In this document: positions 34,880-44,574 of the stretch, in pieces | Layout: every line of letters starts with the position of its first letter | Numbering within the stretch: position 1 is the first letter of the stretch | Source of the DNA: Natronomonas gomsonensis | GTDB taxonomy: Archaea > Halobacteriota > Halobacteria > Halobacteriales > Haloarculaceae | Length of the DNA: 64,000 nt | Assembly: GCF_013391635.1 (NCBI RefSeq) | Contig: NZ_JACAWU010000001.1 | Span: 1,240,001 to 1,304,000, forward strand | Direction of reading: 5' to 3' | Notes under the pieces: generated by a model | Database searches by the model: none | The model's input: the letters and a program-made list of their open reading frames with translations, nothing else | Told to the model about the DNA's origin: nothing | Translations under genes and position numbers: made by a program

Positions 34880-37384
34880 GTGGAACTCATCGTCACCGAA
34901 AAGGACAACGCCGCACGGCGTATCGCCGACATCCTCTCCGACGGCGGCGCGTCCGCCGAGCGCCGAAACGGCGTCAACGTTTATCGCTGGGGCGACAAGC
35001 GCTGTGTCGGCCTCTCGGGACACGTCGTCGGCGTCGACTTCCCCGCCGAATACGCCGACTGGCGGGACGTCCAACCCGCGGAGTTGGTCGACGCCGACGT
35101 GGTCAAGACGCCGACACAGGAGAACATCGTCCGGACGCTGCAGTCGCTGGCCGAAGACTGCGACGAAGCGGTCATCGCCACCGACTACGACCGCGAGGGC
35201 GAACTCATCGGCAAGGAGGCCTTCGAACTCATCGAGGAGGTCGCAGACGTACCCATCTCGCGGGTTCGGTTCTCCTCGATTACTGAAAACGAGGTGAAAA
35301 ACGCCTTCGCTGACCCCGACGACCTCGATTTCGACCTCGCGGCCGCCGGGGAGGCCAGACAGGTCGTCGACCTGCTGTGGGGGGCCGCACTCACTCGATT
35401 CCTCTCGCTTTCGGCCAAGCAGCTGGGTGAGGACTTCATTTCCGTCGGCCGGGTGCAGTCGCCGACGCTGAAGCTCATCGTCGACCGCGAACGCGAGATT
35501 CAGGCGTTCGACCCCGACGACTACTGGGAGCTGTTCGCCGACCTCCTGAAGAGCGAGGAGCGCTTCGAGGCCCAGTACTTCTACAAGGAGGACGGCACCG
35601 AAAACGAGCGCGTCTGGGACGAAAGCGACGCCGAGGCGGCCTTCGAGCAACTGCAGGGCGCCCGCGAGGCCATCGTCGAGTCGGTCAATCGACGCCGCCG
35701 AACCGACGACCCGCCGGAGCCGTTCAACACCACCCAGTACATCCGTGCCGCCGGCTCTATCGGTCTCTCCGCCCAGAAGGCGATGAGCGTCGCCGAGGAA
35801 CTGTACACCGCCGGCTACATCACCTACCCGAGGACGGACAACACCGTCTATCCCGATGACCTCGACCCCTCGGACCTTCTGGAGTCGTTCGTCGGCCATC
35901 ACCCCTTCTCGGAGGACGCCCAGTCGCTGCTCGATGCCGGCGACATCGAACCGACGGCGGGCGACGAAGAGACGACCGACCACCCGCCCATCCATCCGAC
36001 CGGCGAGATTCCCGGAAAGCAGGACCTCTCCGACGACGAGTGGAACGTGTACGAACTCGTCGTTCGTCGCTTCTTCGCGACGGTCGCCGACCCCGCCGAG
36101 TGGGAGCACCTCAAGGTCGTCGCCGACGCCAACGGCTGTCTGCTGAAGGCCAACGGCAAGCGCCTCGTCGAGGCCGGCTACCACGAGGTGTACCCCTATG
36201 GTTCGACGAGCGAGAACTACGTTCCCGACGTCGAGGAGGGGGAAGTCCTCGACATCGAGGACGCTCGCATCGAGGCCAAACAGACCCAACCGCCCCGTCG
36301 TCGGGGCCAGTCGCGGCTCATCGAGACGATGGAAGACTTGGGTCTCGGGACGAAGGCTACCCGCCACAACACCCTCCAGAAACTGTACGACCGCGGCTAC
36401 ATCGAGGGCGACCCACCGCGGCCGACCAAACTCGCGATGGCCGTCGTCGAGGCCGCCGAGGAGTTCGCCGACCGCATCGTCGACGAGGAGATGACCGCCC
36501 AACTCGAAGCCGACATGCGGGCTATCGCCGATGGCGAGAAGGACTACGACGAGGTGACCGCCGAATCCCGCGAGATGCTGGCGGTCATCTTCGAGGAACT
36601 CCACGACTCCCGGGAGGAAATCGGCGAACACCTCCGAGAGTCGATGAAGGCAGACCGGACGCTCGGGCCGTGCCCGGAGTGCGGCGATGACCTCCTTGTT
36701 CGGCGGTCCCGTCGAGGGTCGTACTTCGTCGGCTGTGACGGCTTCCCGGAGTGTCGGTACACTCTGCCGCTGCCGAGTCAGGGCGAACCGACCGTCCTCG
36801 ACGAACGCTGTGAGGAACACGACCTCCGTCACGTGAAGATGCTCGCCGGTCGCAACACGTTCGTCCACGGCTGTCCGCGCTGTAAGGCCGAGGAAGCCGA
36901 CGAGGCCGACGACGAGATAATCGGTTCGTGCCCCGAATGTGGCGAGGAACACGGCGGCGAACTCGCCATCAAGCAACTCCGTTCGGGGTCGCGACTCGTC
37001 GGGTGCACCCGGTATCCGGAGTGTGAGTACTCGTTGCCGCTGCCCCGGCGTGGCGACATCGTCGTCACCGACGAGCAGTGTGAGGAACACGGCCTGCCGC
37101 ATCTCCACATCGTCGACGGCGAGGACGACGACGACCCCTGGGAGTTGGGCTGTCCCATCTGCAACTTCGAGGAGTATCAGGAGCGACAGGCGGTGTCGGC
37201 CGTCGAGGACCTCGATGGAATCGGCGAGAAGACCGCCGCAAAACTCGCTGATGCGGGCATCGAGTCGCTGGAGGACCTCCGGGGTGCCGACGCCGAGGTC
37301 GTCGCGGGAGAGGTACAGGGCGTCTCCGCCGACCGGGTTCGGAAGTGGCAGGCCCAGGCCAACGCCGGCGTCGCGGCCGACTGA
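34880..37384 (+). CDS. topA: DNA topoisomerase I (type IA)
   Basis: Relaxes negative supercoils. The 834-residue protein has the TOPRIM domain at the N-terminus (VTEKDNAARRIA; ATDYDREGELIGKEA with the DxDxE acids near residues 102-108) and the catalytic Tyr316 in AGYITYPRTDNTVY. Three C-terminal four-Cys zinc ribbons follow (starting CPECGDDLL, CPECGEEHGG and CPICNF), then a helix-hairpin-helix domain (VEDLDGIGEKTAAKLADAGI). Translation starts at GTG 34880 with a Shine-Dalgarno-like GAGGT at 34871-34875. A TATA-like GGTTTTATGG lies near 34822-34831, giving a leader of about 27 bases. Confidence 0.97.
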   Translation: MELIVTEKDNAARRIADILSDGGASAERRNGVNVYRWGDKRCVGLSGHVVGVDFPAEYADWRDVQPAELVDADVVKTPTQENIVRTLQSLAEDCDEAVIATDYDREGELIGKEAFELIEEVADVPISRVRFSSITENEVKNAFADPDDLDFDLAAAGEARQVVDLLWGAALTRFLSLSAKQLGEDFISVGRVQSPTLKLIVDREREIQAFDPDDYWELFADLLKSEERFEAQYFYKEDGTENERVWDESDAEAAFEQLQGAREAIVESVNRRRRTDDPPEPFNTTQYIRAAGSIGLSAQKAMSVAEELYTAGYITYPRTDNTVYPDDLDPSDLLESFVGHHPFSEDAQSLLDAGDIEPTAGDEETTDHPPIHPTGEIPGKQDLSDDEWNVYELVVRRFFATVADPAEWEHLKVVADANGCLLKANGKRLVEAGYHEVYPYGSTSENYVPDVEEGEVLDIEDARIEAKQTQPPRRRGQSRLIETMEDLGLGTKATRHNTLQKLYDRGYIEGDPPRPTKLAMAVVEAAEEFADRIVDEEMTAQLEADMRAIADGEKDYDEVTAESREMLAVIFEELHDSREEIGEHLRESMKADRTLGPCPECGDDLLVRRSRRGSYFVGCDGFPECRYTLPLPSQGEPTVLDERCEEHDLRHVKMLAGRNTFVHGCPRCKAEEADEADDEIIGSCPECGEEHGGELAIKQLRSGSRLVGCTRYPECEYSLPLPRRGDIVVTDEQCEEHGLPHLHIVDGEDDDDPWELGCPICNFEEYQERQAVSAVEDLDGIGEKTAAKLADAGIESLEDLRGADAEVVAGEVQGVSADRVRKWQAQANAGVAAD

Positions 37385-37456
37385 GCGGACGATTCAGCGG
37401 TCGATACAGGCCACGAACTTATTGGTGCTCGTTGGCAACATGTGCGAGAACGGGGT

Positions 37457-38632
37457 ATGTGGGAATCGATACGCGATGAACGAGGGCAGATGATAGTCGT
37501 TGCGGGACTGCTGATAGCGGTGCTTCTGGTCGGCCTCGCCCTCGTGGTCAACGGCGCCATCTACACGGAGAACCTCTCGTCGCGGGAGGTAGAGGGCTCC
37601 TCACAGGCGCTCGCGGACGACCCTCCGACGACCGAACGACTCACCCGGTCGATGCAGGAGGCGAACTACAACAGCGACACCGCCAGTTACGTCGAGCGTC
37701 GCTCGACGATTCGACAGAACGTCTCGACGTGGAACCAACACCAGGGAGCGTCGAGCGCCCAAAACGGGCGGTTTGCCTCCTCCGAGGTGGCGGCGATGCA
37801 GAACGGGACGCGAATTTCGCAGGACGAATATGGCGATTTCATGCCTGCTGAAAAGTCGTTGTTGGATGAGGTTACAACATTGGCCGGCGATTTCCGAATT
37901 GATCCTCTTGGACTCGGAGATAAAAAGAATTGGATTATTACTAACCAGACGTCGGTTCGTGCCTTTGAGATGACTATCGACCGAACTGAACTTGCCGACA
38001 AAAACCCTACCCTGCTAGCTGCACTTATCAATCCACTGGATGCGGCGCTAACTGGTAGCACCGTTTTCTGGGTCGAAACGGACACTAACCCTGACGACGA
38101 CGATTTTGAACGTGTGTATCTGTTAGATGATGGTAATAATGTATCAGCGACTGTTGTCTCCTTTGATGGCGGTACTGGTACCGTTGAGGGAGAATGCTCG
38201 GCTCGCGGCACTAACGTCACGCTTAGATTGACTGGGGGCAAAATGATTGGCGAGAATGGGTCGGTTGATTGTCCGGTCCTGGATTCGGTCATCGACGATG
38301 GTCAACAGAATGTTTACTTCGCCGGTGGTGACGAGGTTGAAGGAACCTACCAACTCATCGTCGATAAGCCTGAAGAACAGTTCCGTGACGGTTTGGAGAA
38401 CAAATATGGCTCTTTCTTAGATGGTGTACTTGATGCTCTCGTCGACTTGCTATTGGCTCTTATTGGTGGAAGCCTTGAGGATGACGACATCTATCATGAC
38501 AACCCCAGCTCAGGGCACCCCTACACAACTACGGCCGTCTACGACACCTCCGTCGAGATGACGTACCAGACCGACCGGATGCGGTTCACGCGGAACCTGA
38601 CGGTGGCACCGGAGTCGTCCGGACTGCCGTAA
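37457..38632 (+). CDS. Pilin-like surface protein with an atypical AT-rich centre
   Basis: A 391-residue protein with a short charged N-terminus (MWESIRDERGQMI) and one hydrophobic helix (VVAGLLIAVLLVGLALVVNG, about residues 14-33), typical of haloarchaeal pilin-like or pseudopilin surface proteins. The rest is extracellular with many N-glycosylation sequons (NQT, NVS, NVT, NGS, NLT). A second hydrophobic patch lies near residue 325 (VLDALVDLLLALIGGS). Codon use changes sharply: first 125 and last 35 codons are GC-rich, while about 37830-38510 is AT-rich with many A/T third bases. This suggests replacement of the central domain by recombination. A GTG at 37442 is an alternative start. Confidence 0.72.
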   Translation: MWESIRDERGQMIVVAGLLIAVLLVGLALVVNGAIYTENLSSREVEGSSQALADDPPTTERLTRSMQEANYNSDTASYVERRSTIRQNVSTWNQHQGASSAQNGRFASSEVAAMQNGTRISQDEYGDFMPAEKSLLDEVTTLAGDFRIDPLGLGDKKNWIITNQTSVRAFEMTIDRTELADKNPTLLAALINPLDAALTGSTVFWVETDTNPDDDDFERVYLLDDGNNVSATVVSFDGGTGTVEGECSARGTNVTLRLTGGKMIGENGSVDCPVLDSVIDDGQQNVYFAGGDEVEGTYQLIVDKPEEQFRDGLENKYGSFLDGVLDALVDLLLALIGGSLEDDDIYHDNPSSGHPYTTTAVYDTSVEMTYQTDRMRFTRNLTVAPESSGLP

Positions 38633-38698
38633 TTCTCACAGGCGGCGTCTGCCGAGTAAAGCGAGGTGTTTTTAGCCGCCCGCGGGTTTCGAGAGGGT

Positions 38699-39424
38699 AT
38701 GAGCGCGCCTTGGGCGAACTGGGACCACATCGTCAAAATCGACCCCGACAAGACGCTCGTGGACGGCGAGACGTTCGAGGACGTGTGTGCGACCGGGACC
38801 GACGCCATCGAAATCGGCGGGACGACAGGGATGACCGAAGAGAAGATGGCTCGTGTCGTCGAGGCGACCGCGGCCTACGACATTCCCGTCTACATCGAAC
38901 CGTCGAACGTCGGGTCGGTCGTCCACCGCGAGGGACTCGACGGCTACTTCATCCCCATCGTGTTGAACGCGGGTGACGTGTTCTGGACGACCGGCGCCCA
39001 CAAGGAGTGGGCTCGCCTCGACACCGACATCGACTGGGACCGTACGTTCACCGAGGCGTACATCGTTCTCAACCCCGACTCCTCGGTCGCCGAGTACACC
39101 GAGGCGGACTGCAATCTCGATGCCGACGAGGTGGCGGCCTACGCCGAAGTCGCCGAGCAGATGTTCGGACAGGAAATCATCTACATCGAGTACTCGGGGA
39201 CGCTCGGCGACCCCGATATCGTCCGGGCGGCGACGGACGCAGTCGAGGATGCGACGGTGTTCTACGGCGGTGGCGTCGGCGACTACGACGCCGCCTACGA
39301 GATGGGGAAGTGTGCCGACACCGTCATCGTCGGCGATTTGGTCCACGACGAGGGCGTCGACGCGGTTCGAGAGACCGTTCGGGGTGCCAAAGACGGTAGC
39401 GCCGAAGGGAGCGACGGCGCTTGA
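38699..39424 (+). CDS. Geranylgeranylglyceryl phosphate synthase
   Basis: Makes the first ether bond of archaeal membrane lipids, joining geranylgeranyl diphosphate to sn-glycerol-1-phosphate. The 241-residue TIM-barrel protein shows [11 protein letters not shown] at the N-terminus, [34 protein letters not shown], and the phosphate-binding [30 protein letters not shown] at its C-terminal half. A TTTTTAGCC element (about 38669-38677) lies some 28 bases before the ATG; the same T-run may terminate the upstream surface gene. Confidence 0.96.
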   Translation: MSAPWANWDHIVKIDPDKTLVDGETFEDVCATGTDAIEIGGTTGMTEEKMARVVEATAAYDIPVYIEPSNVGSVVHREGLDGYFIPIVLNAGDVFWTTGAHKEWARLDTDIDWDRTFTEAYIVLNPDSSVAEYTEADCNLDADEVAAYAEVAEQMFGQEIIYIEYSGTLGDPDIVRAATDAVEDATVFYGGGVGDYDAAYEMGKCADTVIVGDLVHDEGVDAVRETVRGAKDGSAEGSDGA

Positions 39425-39503
39425 GGGGTCGGTCCTCTCGCCGACGTGTCTTCGAACGGTCACGGACGGACTTATCATCTTTGCGGCAAAAAGACCTGTA
39501 TCG

Positions 39504-40145
39504 ATGAGCGTCATCGCCGAATACGCGGTTCGGTCCGACGAACTCGCGTTGGGTGAGACTCTCGGTACCGTCTCCGGGGTCGAACTCGATGTCGAGCGGT
39601 CGTACGCGACCGAACCGACGAAACCGATTCTGTTCGTCTGGGCGACGGTCGCCGACGTTGCGGCGTTCGATGCGGCGCTGGAATCGGACCCGACGGTCGG
39701 CGAGTTCGAGGTGTTGAGCGAGGTCGACGGTGACTGCCTGTATCGCATCGCCACGACCGACCGAATCGGCGTGGCGCTGTATCCAGCGTGGGTCGAGTTG
39801 GGCGCCGAGCGTCTGGAAGCCCGCTACGCTGACGGGTGGTGGCACGCACGGACTCGGTTTCCCGGCCGTGAGGCGTTTTCGGCGTACCGGCAGTACCTCG
39901 AGGACAACGGCGTCGAGTTTCGTCTCGAACGGATTTACGGGTCGACACAGCGGGACGACGGCGCTCGGGCGCTCACCGAGGAACAACGGGAAACGCTGGA
40001 ACTCGCCCACGAACTGGGGTACTTCGACGTTCCACGCTCGGCGACGACGACGGACCTCGCGGCGGAACTCGGCGTCTCCAATCAGGCGGTGTCCGAACGG
40101 CTTCGCCGAGGATACGCCCGTCTCGTCGAGGAGACCATCGACTGA
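39504..40145 (+). CDS. Bacterio-opsin activator-type HTH regulator
   Basis: A 213-residue regulator of the Bat-HTH class. The N-terminal 150 residues form a two-part sensory domain (VIAEYAVRSDELALGETLGT to YLEDNGVEFRLERIYG), and the C-terminus is the HTH: LTEEQRETLELAHELGYFDV, then TTTDLAAELGVSNQAVSERL (recognition helix near residues 185-200). Many such paralogues exist in each haloarchaeal genome with different targets; the true Bat protein also has PAS and GAF domains, which are absent here. A TATA-like CTTATCAT is about 30 bases upstream. Its regulon is unknown. Confidence 0.87.
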   Translation: MSVIAEYAVRSDELALGETLGTVSGVELDVERSYATEPTKPILFVWATVADVAAFDAALESDPTVGEFEVLSEVDGDCLYRIATTDRIGVALYPAWVELGAERLEARYADGWWHARTRFPGREAFSAYRQYLEDNGVEFRLERIYGSTQRDDGARALTEEQRETLELAHELGYFDVPRSATTTDLAAELGVSNQAVSERLRRGYARLVEETID

Positions 40146-40263
40146 CCGGTTCGCTCTCGACTACGGCGGTCGACGGGACGGCTTCGCTCGACGTTTGTGG
40201 CTCACGCCTCGGTATAACCGTGTATTTATTATGTAGGTGAACGTGTATGTGGTACTGTTGGTC

Positions 40264-40968
40264 ATGACTCTGTATCCCACGGAACAGTGGTTGGACGAGT
40301 ACGGACGCCTGCTCGACGAGAGCGATGCCCTCGATGAACTCGCTGGTAACTGGGGTCGCGGCTTCAACGGTGACATCATGCTCGTCATCTCCGAGTTACC
40401 ACTCGAAGAGACGACGCTCGCTGAACTCCCCGAACAGGCTCTCGCCGGCATTCCGGAGGACGTACGCGAGGGAATCGGTGACGTGACGCTCGCGGACGCT
40501 CCGGAGACGTTCGGCGAGGCGCTGCGGCCGTCGTTGCCCGCACAGGTGCAGGAACTGCTGTATCAACTCGAAGAGAACGTCACCGACGGCACGCTTTATG
40601 CCTACATCGGTTTGGAGGGTGGTGACTGCACCGGCGTCGAGGTCGTCGACAGTCCCGAAGAACACGACGTCGGATTCGAGGTCAGCGCACCTTACAGCAC
40701 GTGGCGGCAAATCGTCGACGGCCGCCCGGTCGCGTCGGCGCTTCTGACCGGCGACCTCGACGTGACCGGCAACCACGTCCGGCAGGTGCGGTACTCGGCG
40801 ATGTTCCAACTGCTCGGTCACATCGCTGCCGACGTGGAGACGACTCATCTCTTCGAGGGGGACCGTTCGTCGCCGGCGACGGCGCTCGTCGACGAGGCCG
40901 TCCGACAGCCGGCGTTCATCCAGCGAACCGCCGAACGGCAGGTCTCCCGGACGCTGAACCTGCTGTAG
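40264..40968 (+). CDS. SCP2 sterol-carrier-like protein
   Basis: A 234-residue cytoplasmic protein with a C-terminal SCP2-type lipid-binding fold (about residues 110-215: YQLEENVTDGTLYAYIGLEG, DVGFEVSAPYSTWRQIVDGR, LLTGDLDVTGNHVRQVRYSA). The N-terminal 100 residues add a helical region (LYPTEQWLDEYGRLLDESDA). Such proteins are widespread in haloarchaea, where sterols are absent, and presumably bind isoprenoid or acyl ligands (inference). The TATA element TATTTATTA (40221-40229) places transcription start near 40253, which supports the ATG at 40264 over a GTG at 40237. Confidence 0.85.
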   Translation: MTLYPTEQWLDEYGRLLDESDALDELAGNWGRGFNGDIMLVISELPLEETTLAELPEQALAGIPEDVREGIGDVTLADAPETFGEALRPSLPAQVQELLYQLEENVTDGTLYAYIGLEGGDCTGVEVVDSPEEHDVGFEVSAPYSTWRQIVDGRPVASALLTGDLDVTGNHVRQVRYSAMFQLLGHIAADVETTHLFEGDRSSPATALVDEAVRQPAFIQRTAERQVSRTLNLL

Positions 40969-41067
40969 ATACGGGGTCGTCCGGATTGTGACCGACCCAC
41001 TGGACGGCTCGTTCCGTGGGCGAGTCGAAAAGTGGGACTTAAAGGGTCGGCCGCCCCACTCGCGGGT

Positions 41068-42369
41068 ATGGAGAACCGTACGTACACGGCGGACGCCGAG
41101 CCCGGCGATGAGGTCACTGTCGCCGGCTGGGTCCACGAAATTCGGGACCTCGGTGGCATCGCGTTCCTCATTCTGCGCGATACCTCCGGCCGGATTCAGG
41201 TGAAGTTCGAGAAAGACGAGATGGACGAGGAGCTAGTCGAGACGGGGCTCGGCGCCTCCCGTGAGTCGGTCGTCTCGGTGACCGGGAGCGTCGAGGAAGA
41301 GCCTCGCGCGCCGACCGGCGTCGAGGTCACGCCCGAATCGGTCGAGGTAATCTCGGAGGCCGATACGGAACTGCCGCTCGACCCATCCGGAAAGGTCGAT
41401 GCCGAACTGTCCACGCGCCTCGACAACCGGACGCTCGACCTCCGCCGCGAGGAGGGACAGGCCATCTTCGAGATTCGCGCCGAGGTCATGCGTGCGGTCC
41501 GGGAGGCGTTCCGCGAGGCCGACGCCACCGAAATCAACACGCCGAAAATCGTCGCGACGGGCACGGAGGGCGGCACCGAGCTGTTCCCCATCACCTACTT
41601 CGGGCAGGAGGCGTTCATGAACCAGAGCCCACAGCTGTTCAAACAGCTCGTCGCCGGCTCGAACCTCGAACGCGTCTTCGAAATCGGCCCCATCTTCCGC
41701 GCCGAGGAACACAACACGCCCCGACACCTCAACGAGGCGACCTCCATCGACTTCGAGGGCGCTTTCTGTGACCACACCGACGCGATGGACGTCTGTGAGT
41801 CCGTCGTCGTCGCCGCCTACGAGGCTGTCGCGAAGAACTGCCAGCGGCAACTCGAAGCGCTCGACCTCGAAGCGGAGTTCGAGCCGCCGGAGACGCCGTT
41901 CCCCCGCCTGAGCTACGAGGAGGCAATCGAGCGCATCAACGCCACCGGGGAACTCGACGAGCAGTTGGTGTGGGGCGACGACCTCCCCACCGAGGGCGAG
42001 AAGGCGCTCGGCGACGACGTCGGCGGCCACTACTTCATCACCGACTGGCCCGCCGAAATCAAGCCGTTCTACATCATGGACCACGACGACGGCGAGTTGT
42101 CGACGGGCTTCGACATGATGCACCCGCGGATGGAACTCGTCTCCGGCGGCCAGCGTGAACACCGCCGTGACCACCTCATCGAAGGGTTCGAACAGCAGGG
42201 GCTCGACCCCGAGGCCTTCGAGTACTACACGAAGATGTTCGACTACGGCATGCCGCCCCACGCCGGCTGGGGGCTCGGCGCCGAGCGACTCATCATGACG
42301 ATGCTGGACCTCTCGAACATTCGAGAGGCCGTACTCTTCCCGCGAGATCGCCAACGTCTGAGCCCGTAG
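41068..42369 (+). CDS. aspS: Aspartyl-tRNA synthetase, probably non-discriminating
   Basis: A 433-residue class IIb synthetase of archaeal type. The N-terminal OB anticodon-binding domain ([20 protein letters not shown]) is followed by the catalytic motifs: motif 2 as [21 protein letters not shown] and motif 3 as [14 protein letters not shown]. His23 in GWVHEIRD replaces the Trp found at this site in discriminating archaeal AspRS, a known marker of enzymes that also charge tRNA(Asn) with Asp. Together with gatB this predicts tRNA-dependent asparagine formation. A TATA-like CTTAAAGG lies about 27 bases upstream. Confidence 0.96.
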   Translation: MENRTYTADAEPGDEVTVAGWVHEIRDLGGIAFLILRDTSGRIQVKFEKDEMDEELVETGLGASRESVVSVTGSVEEEPRAPTGVEVTPESVEVISEADTELPLDPSGKVDAELSTRLDNRTLDLRREEGQAIFEIRAEVMRAVREAFREADATEINTPKIVATGTEGGTELFPITYFGQEAFMNQSPQLFKQLVAGSNLERVFEIGPIFRAEEHNTPRHLNEATSIDFEGAFCDHTDAMDVCESVVVAAYEAVAKNCQRQLEALDLEAEFEPPETPFPRLSYEEAIERINATGELDEQLVWGDDLPTEGEKALGDDVGGHYFITDWPAEIKPFYIMDHDDGELSTGFDMMHPRMELVSGGQREHRRDHLIEGFEQQGLDPEAFEYYTKMFDYGMPPHAGWGLGAERLIMTMLDLSNIREAVLFPRDRQRLSP

Positions 42370-42407
42370 ACGACGGCGCGTCTGTCGAACACACCGCTTT
42401 TTCGCAC

Positions 42408-42710
42408 CTACCGTGAGCCGACGATGAACTCCGGAGCGAAGACGAGGAGACCGAGTAGCGTCACGAACACGAACATCGCCGCGATTCGAAAGCCGCCTGC
42501 CGTCCGCCGTCGCTCCGATGGAAGGGATTCGGCGATTCCCGACAGCGCCAACCCGACCGCAAAGAAGAGCTCGTGTGCCGTCGATGAATCGCCGAGTACC
42601 CCGAAGTACACGTAGCTACTCAGAAAGAGCAACGACCCGGCGAACATGACCGCGGCACTCCATCGCCCGGACGGCTCGCTGAACAGGACGGCTTCGATTC
42701 TGGAGGGCAT
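42408..42710 (-). CDS. Small membrane protein of unknown function
   Basis: A 100-residue protein with three predicted transmembrane helices (AAVMFAGSLLFLSSYVYFG, HELFFAVGLALSGIAES, and the final AAMFVFVTLLGLLVFAPEFI). There is a short basic loop between helices 2 and 3 (SERRRTAGGFR). A TATA-like GTTATTTA lies about 32 bases upstream. It sits between aspS (convergent) and the end of the Mrp operon (same strand) but has its own promoter and no recognised family. Confidence 0.65.
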   Translation of the reverse strand: MPSRIEAVLFSEPSGRWSAAVMFAGSLLFLSSYVYFGVLGDSSTAHELFFAVGLALSGIAESLPSERRRTAGGFRIAAMFVFVTLLGLLVFAPEFIVGSR

Positions 42711-42771
42711 CGGTCTGCGTATCTGCTGGAACGGGTAAATAACTGGGTATCGGCGGGGCCGCCCTCGACGA

Positions 42772-44574
42772 CTACAGCAACAGCACCGCGAGCGCGCCGA
42801 GCAGCGTCATCACGATGAGGAAGACGCTGGTTCCCATCGACACCTGAAGGTCGATGGTTTCCGGACGGCCGCCGTTCGGCCGGGTATCGGCTTCGATGCC
42901 TGGCAGTCGCTTCGCCGTCGTGTAGGCGAAGTGCTGTGGGTCGCTGCCGACGCGGAGCGCCCCGCTTGCGGCGGCGACGGCGACGCGGTCGACGGCCGCC
43001 CACGTCTCGGTGACGGCGACGACGAGCGCCCGGCCGCCGTAGAAGACGGCGGGATTGAGCACGCGGTCGACATCTGGAATCCACGTCAGCCGCGAGAGGA
43101 CGTTCTTCAGCGAGAAGAAGCCGACGAAGCCGGCGACGCCCAGAACGACGCCCTCGACGACGTGGTCGACGGTGTAGGTGGTGTACTCCGCGGTCACCAC
43201 GTCGGTGTACGGCAGGAGTTCGAAGAGGACGCCGGGCAGCAGCCCGAAGGCGAGACAGAGGCTCCCGACCGCCAGCATCGGGGCGGCCTGTCCGACCTTC
43301 GCGTCGTCGGGGTCGATATTCGCCGGGCCGTGGAAGAAGACGTAGTAGCCCAACTTGATGAACGACATGAACGTCCCGACGCCACCGATGATGAGCATCC
43401 ACCACAGCAGGTCCTCGCCGCCGAGGAACATGCTCTTCGAGCCGATGACGAAGGTGTCCATGCTGTAGTGGGCCTCGGCGATGACGATACCCTTGCTGAC
43501 GAAGCCGTTGAAGCCCGGAACCCCCGAGATGGCCGCCGCGCCGAACAGATACGAGATGAACGTGACGGGCATCACCTTCCAGAGGCCGCCGACCTCGGTG
43601 ATGTCCTCGATGCCGGTCCGGTAGATGACGACGCCGATGGACATGAACAGCAGCGCCTTGTAGAGGATGTGGTTGAAGATGTGGCCGAAGGCGCCGGCGG
43701 TCGCCAACTCCGAGGTGATGCCGACGCCGGCGACCATGTAGCCGACCTGCGAGATGATGTGATACGACAGGAGTCGGCGCATGTCCTCCTGTAACAGCGC
43801 CATCGACGCGCCGAAGACGGCCATCGCCCCGCCCATGTAGGCGATCCAGAGGTGGCCCTCGGGGAACGCCCGGAACATCGCGTAGACGCCGGTCTTCGTC
43901 GTGTACACACAGAGGAAGACGCTGGCGGCGATGTGAGGGCTGGGATAGGTGTCCGGGAGCCACGTGTGCAGGCCGATGAAACCGACGTTGACGCCGATGC
44001 CGACGGCCATCAGGATTGGCGCGACGGGGCCGACGACGCCCGTCGCCGCACTGAAGAGGAACGAGCCAACCTCGACGTACTGCCAGACGACGGCGCCGAG
44101 CACTATCGTGCCGCCGATGCCATGGGCCAACGCGTACCGGAAGCCAGTCCGGACGGCGCGGCCGCCGTAGTGCCACACTAACAGCGTGCTGGTGACGGCC
44201 ATCAACTCCCAGAAGAACACGAGCGTCAGCCAATCGCCGGCGAAGACGGCGCCGAGACTCGTGCCGACGTAGCCGAGGGCGGCGGCGGTCTGTTTACCGT
44301 CTGCCTCGCTCGAATACGAATACAGCACTGCCGCGGCGCCGATGAGACCGAAGATGAGGCCCATCAGTCGCGAGAAGTCGTCGACCTGATACAGCACCGT
44401 CTCGAAGCCGAACAACTGCCCCGCGATGAGCGTGCCGTCGGGCACCAGCAGGGCGCCGACTGCGACGCCGGCGGTGGCGAGGAAGCCGACCGCGTGGCCG
44501 ACTTTTCGTGGCGCGACGGCGGCGATTGCGGCCGCGATGAGGACCGGAACGAACGGCGGGATACTCTCTATCAT
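42772..44574 (-). CDS. Mrp antiporter D-type (NuoM/MnhD-like) subunit, distal copy
   Basis: A 600-residue proton-translocating subunit of the Mrp-type Na+/H+ antiporter, homologous to complex I NuoL/M/N. About 14 transmembrane helices are followed by a long C-terminal cytoplasmic segment. The key helices show FFWELMAVTSTLLVWHYGG (Glu of TM5), GLHTWLPDTYPSPHIAASVF and NHILYKALLFMSIGVVIYRT (Lys/His proton path). The ATG at 44574 overlaps the last base of the preceding subunit's stop region, typical of this operon. It is the last gene of the nine-gene cluster and the largest D-like copy but one. Confidence 0.9.
   Translation of the reverse strand: MIESIPPFVPVLIAAAIAAVAPRKVGHAVGFLATAGVAVGALLVPDGTLIAGQLFGFETVLYQVDDFSRLMGLIFGLIGAAAVLYSYSSEADGKQTAAALGYVGTSLGAVFAGDWLTLVFFWELMAVTSTLLVWHYGGRAVRTGFRYALAHGIGGTIVLGAVVWQYVEVGSFLFSAATGVVGPVAPILMAVGIGVNVGFIGLHTWLPDTYPSPHIAASVFLCVYTTKTGVYAMFRAFPEGHLWIAYMGGAMAVFGASMALLQEDMRRLLSYHIISQVGYMVAGVGITSELATAGAFGHIFNHILYKALLFMSIGVVIYRTGIEDITEVGGLWKVMPVTFISYLFGAAAISGVPGFNGFVSKGIVIAEAHYSMDTFVIGSKSMFLGGEDLLWWMLIIGGVGTFMSFIKLGYYVFFHGPANIDPDDAKVGQAAPMLAVGSLCLAFGLLPGVLFELLPYTDVVTAEYTTYTVDHVVEGVVLGVAGFVGFFSLKNVLSRLTWIPDVDRVLNPAVFYGGRALVVAVTETWAAVDRVAVAAASGALRVGSDPQHFAYTTAKRLPGIEADTRPNGGRPETIDLQVSMGTSVFLIVMTLLGALAVLLL

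Noticed and set aside
34022-37108. Very long open frame on the minus strand opposite topA and hop
   Set aside because: High-GC DNA gives long antisense frames; this one has no family features, and its composition mirrors the topA codons, which have clear domains and motifs.
37440-37493. 17-codon frame MCENGVCGNRYAMNEGR starting at an ATG before the surface-protein gene
   Set aside because: It lies in another frame across the real start, has no support from codon use, and its start would fall upstream of the expected transcript start.
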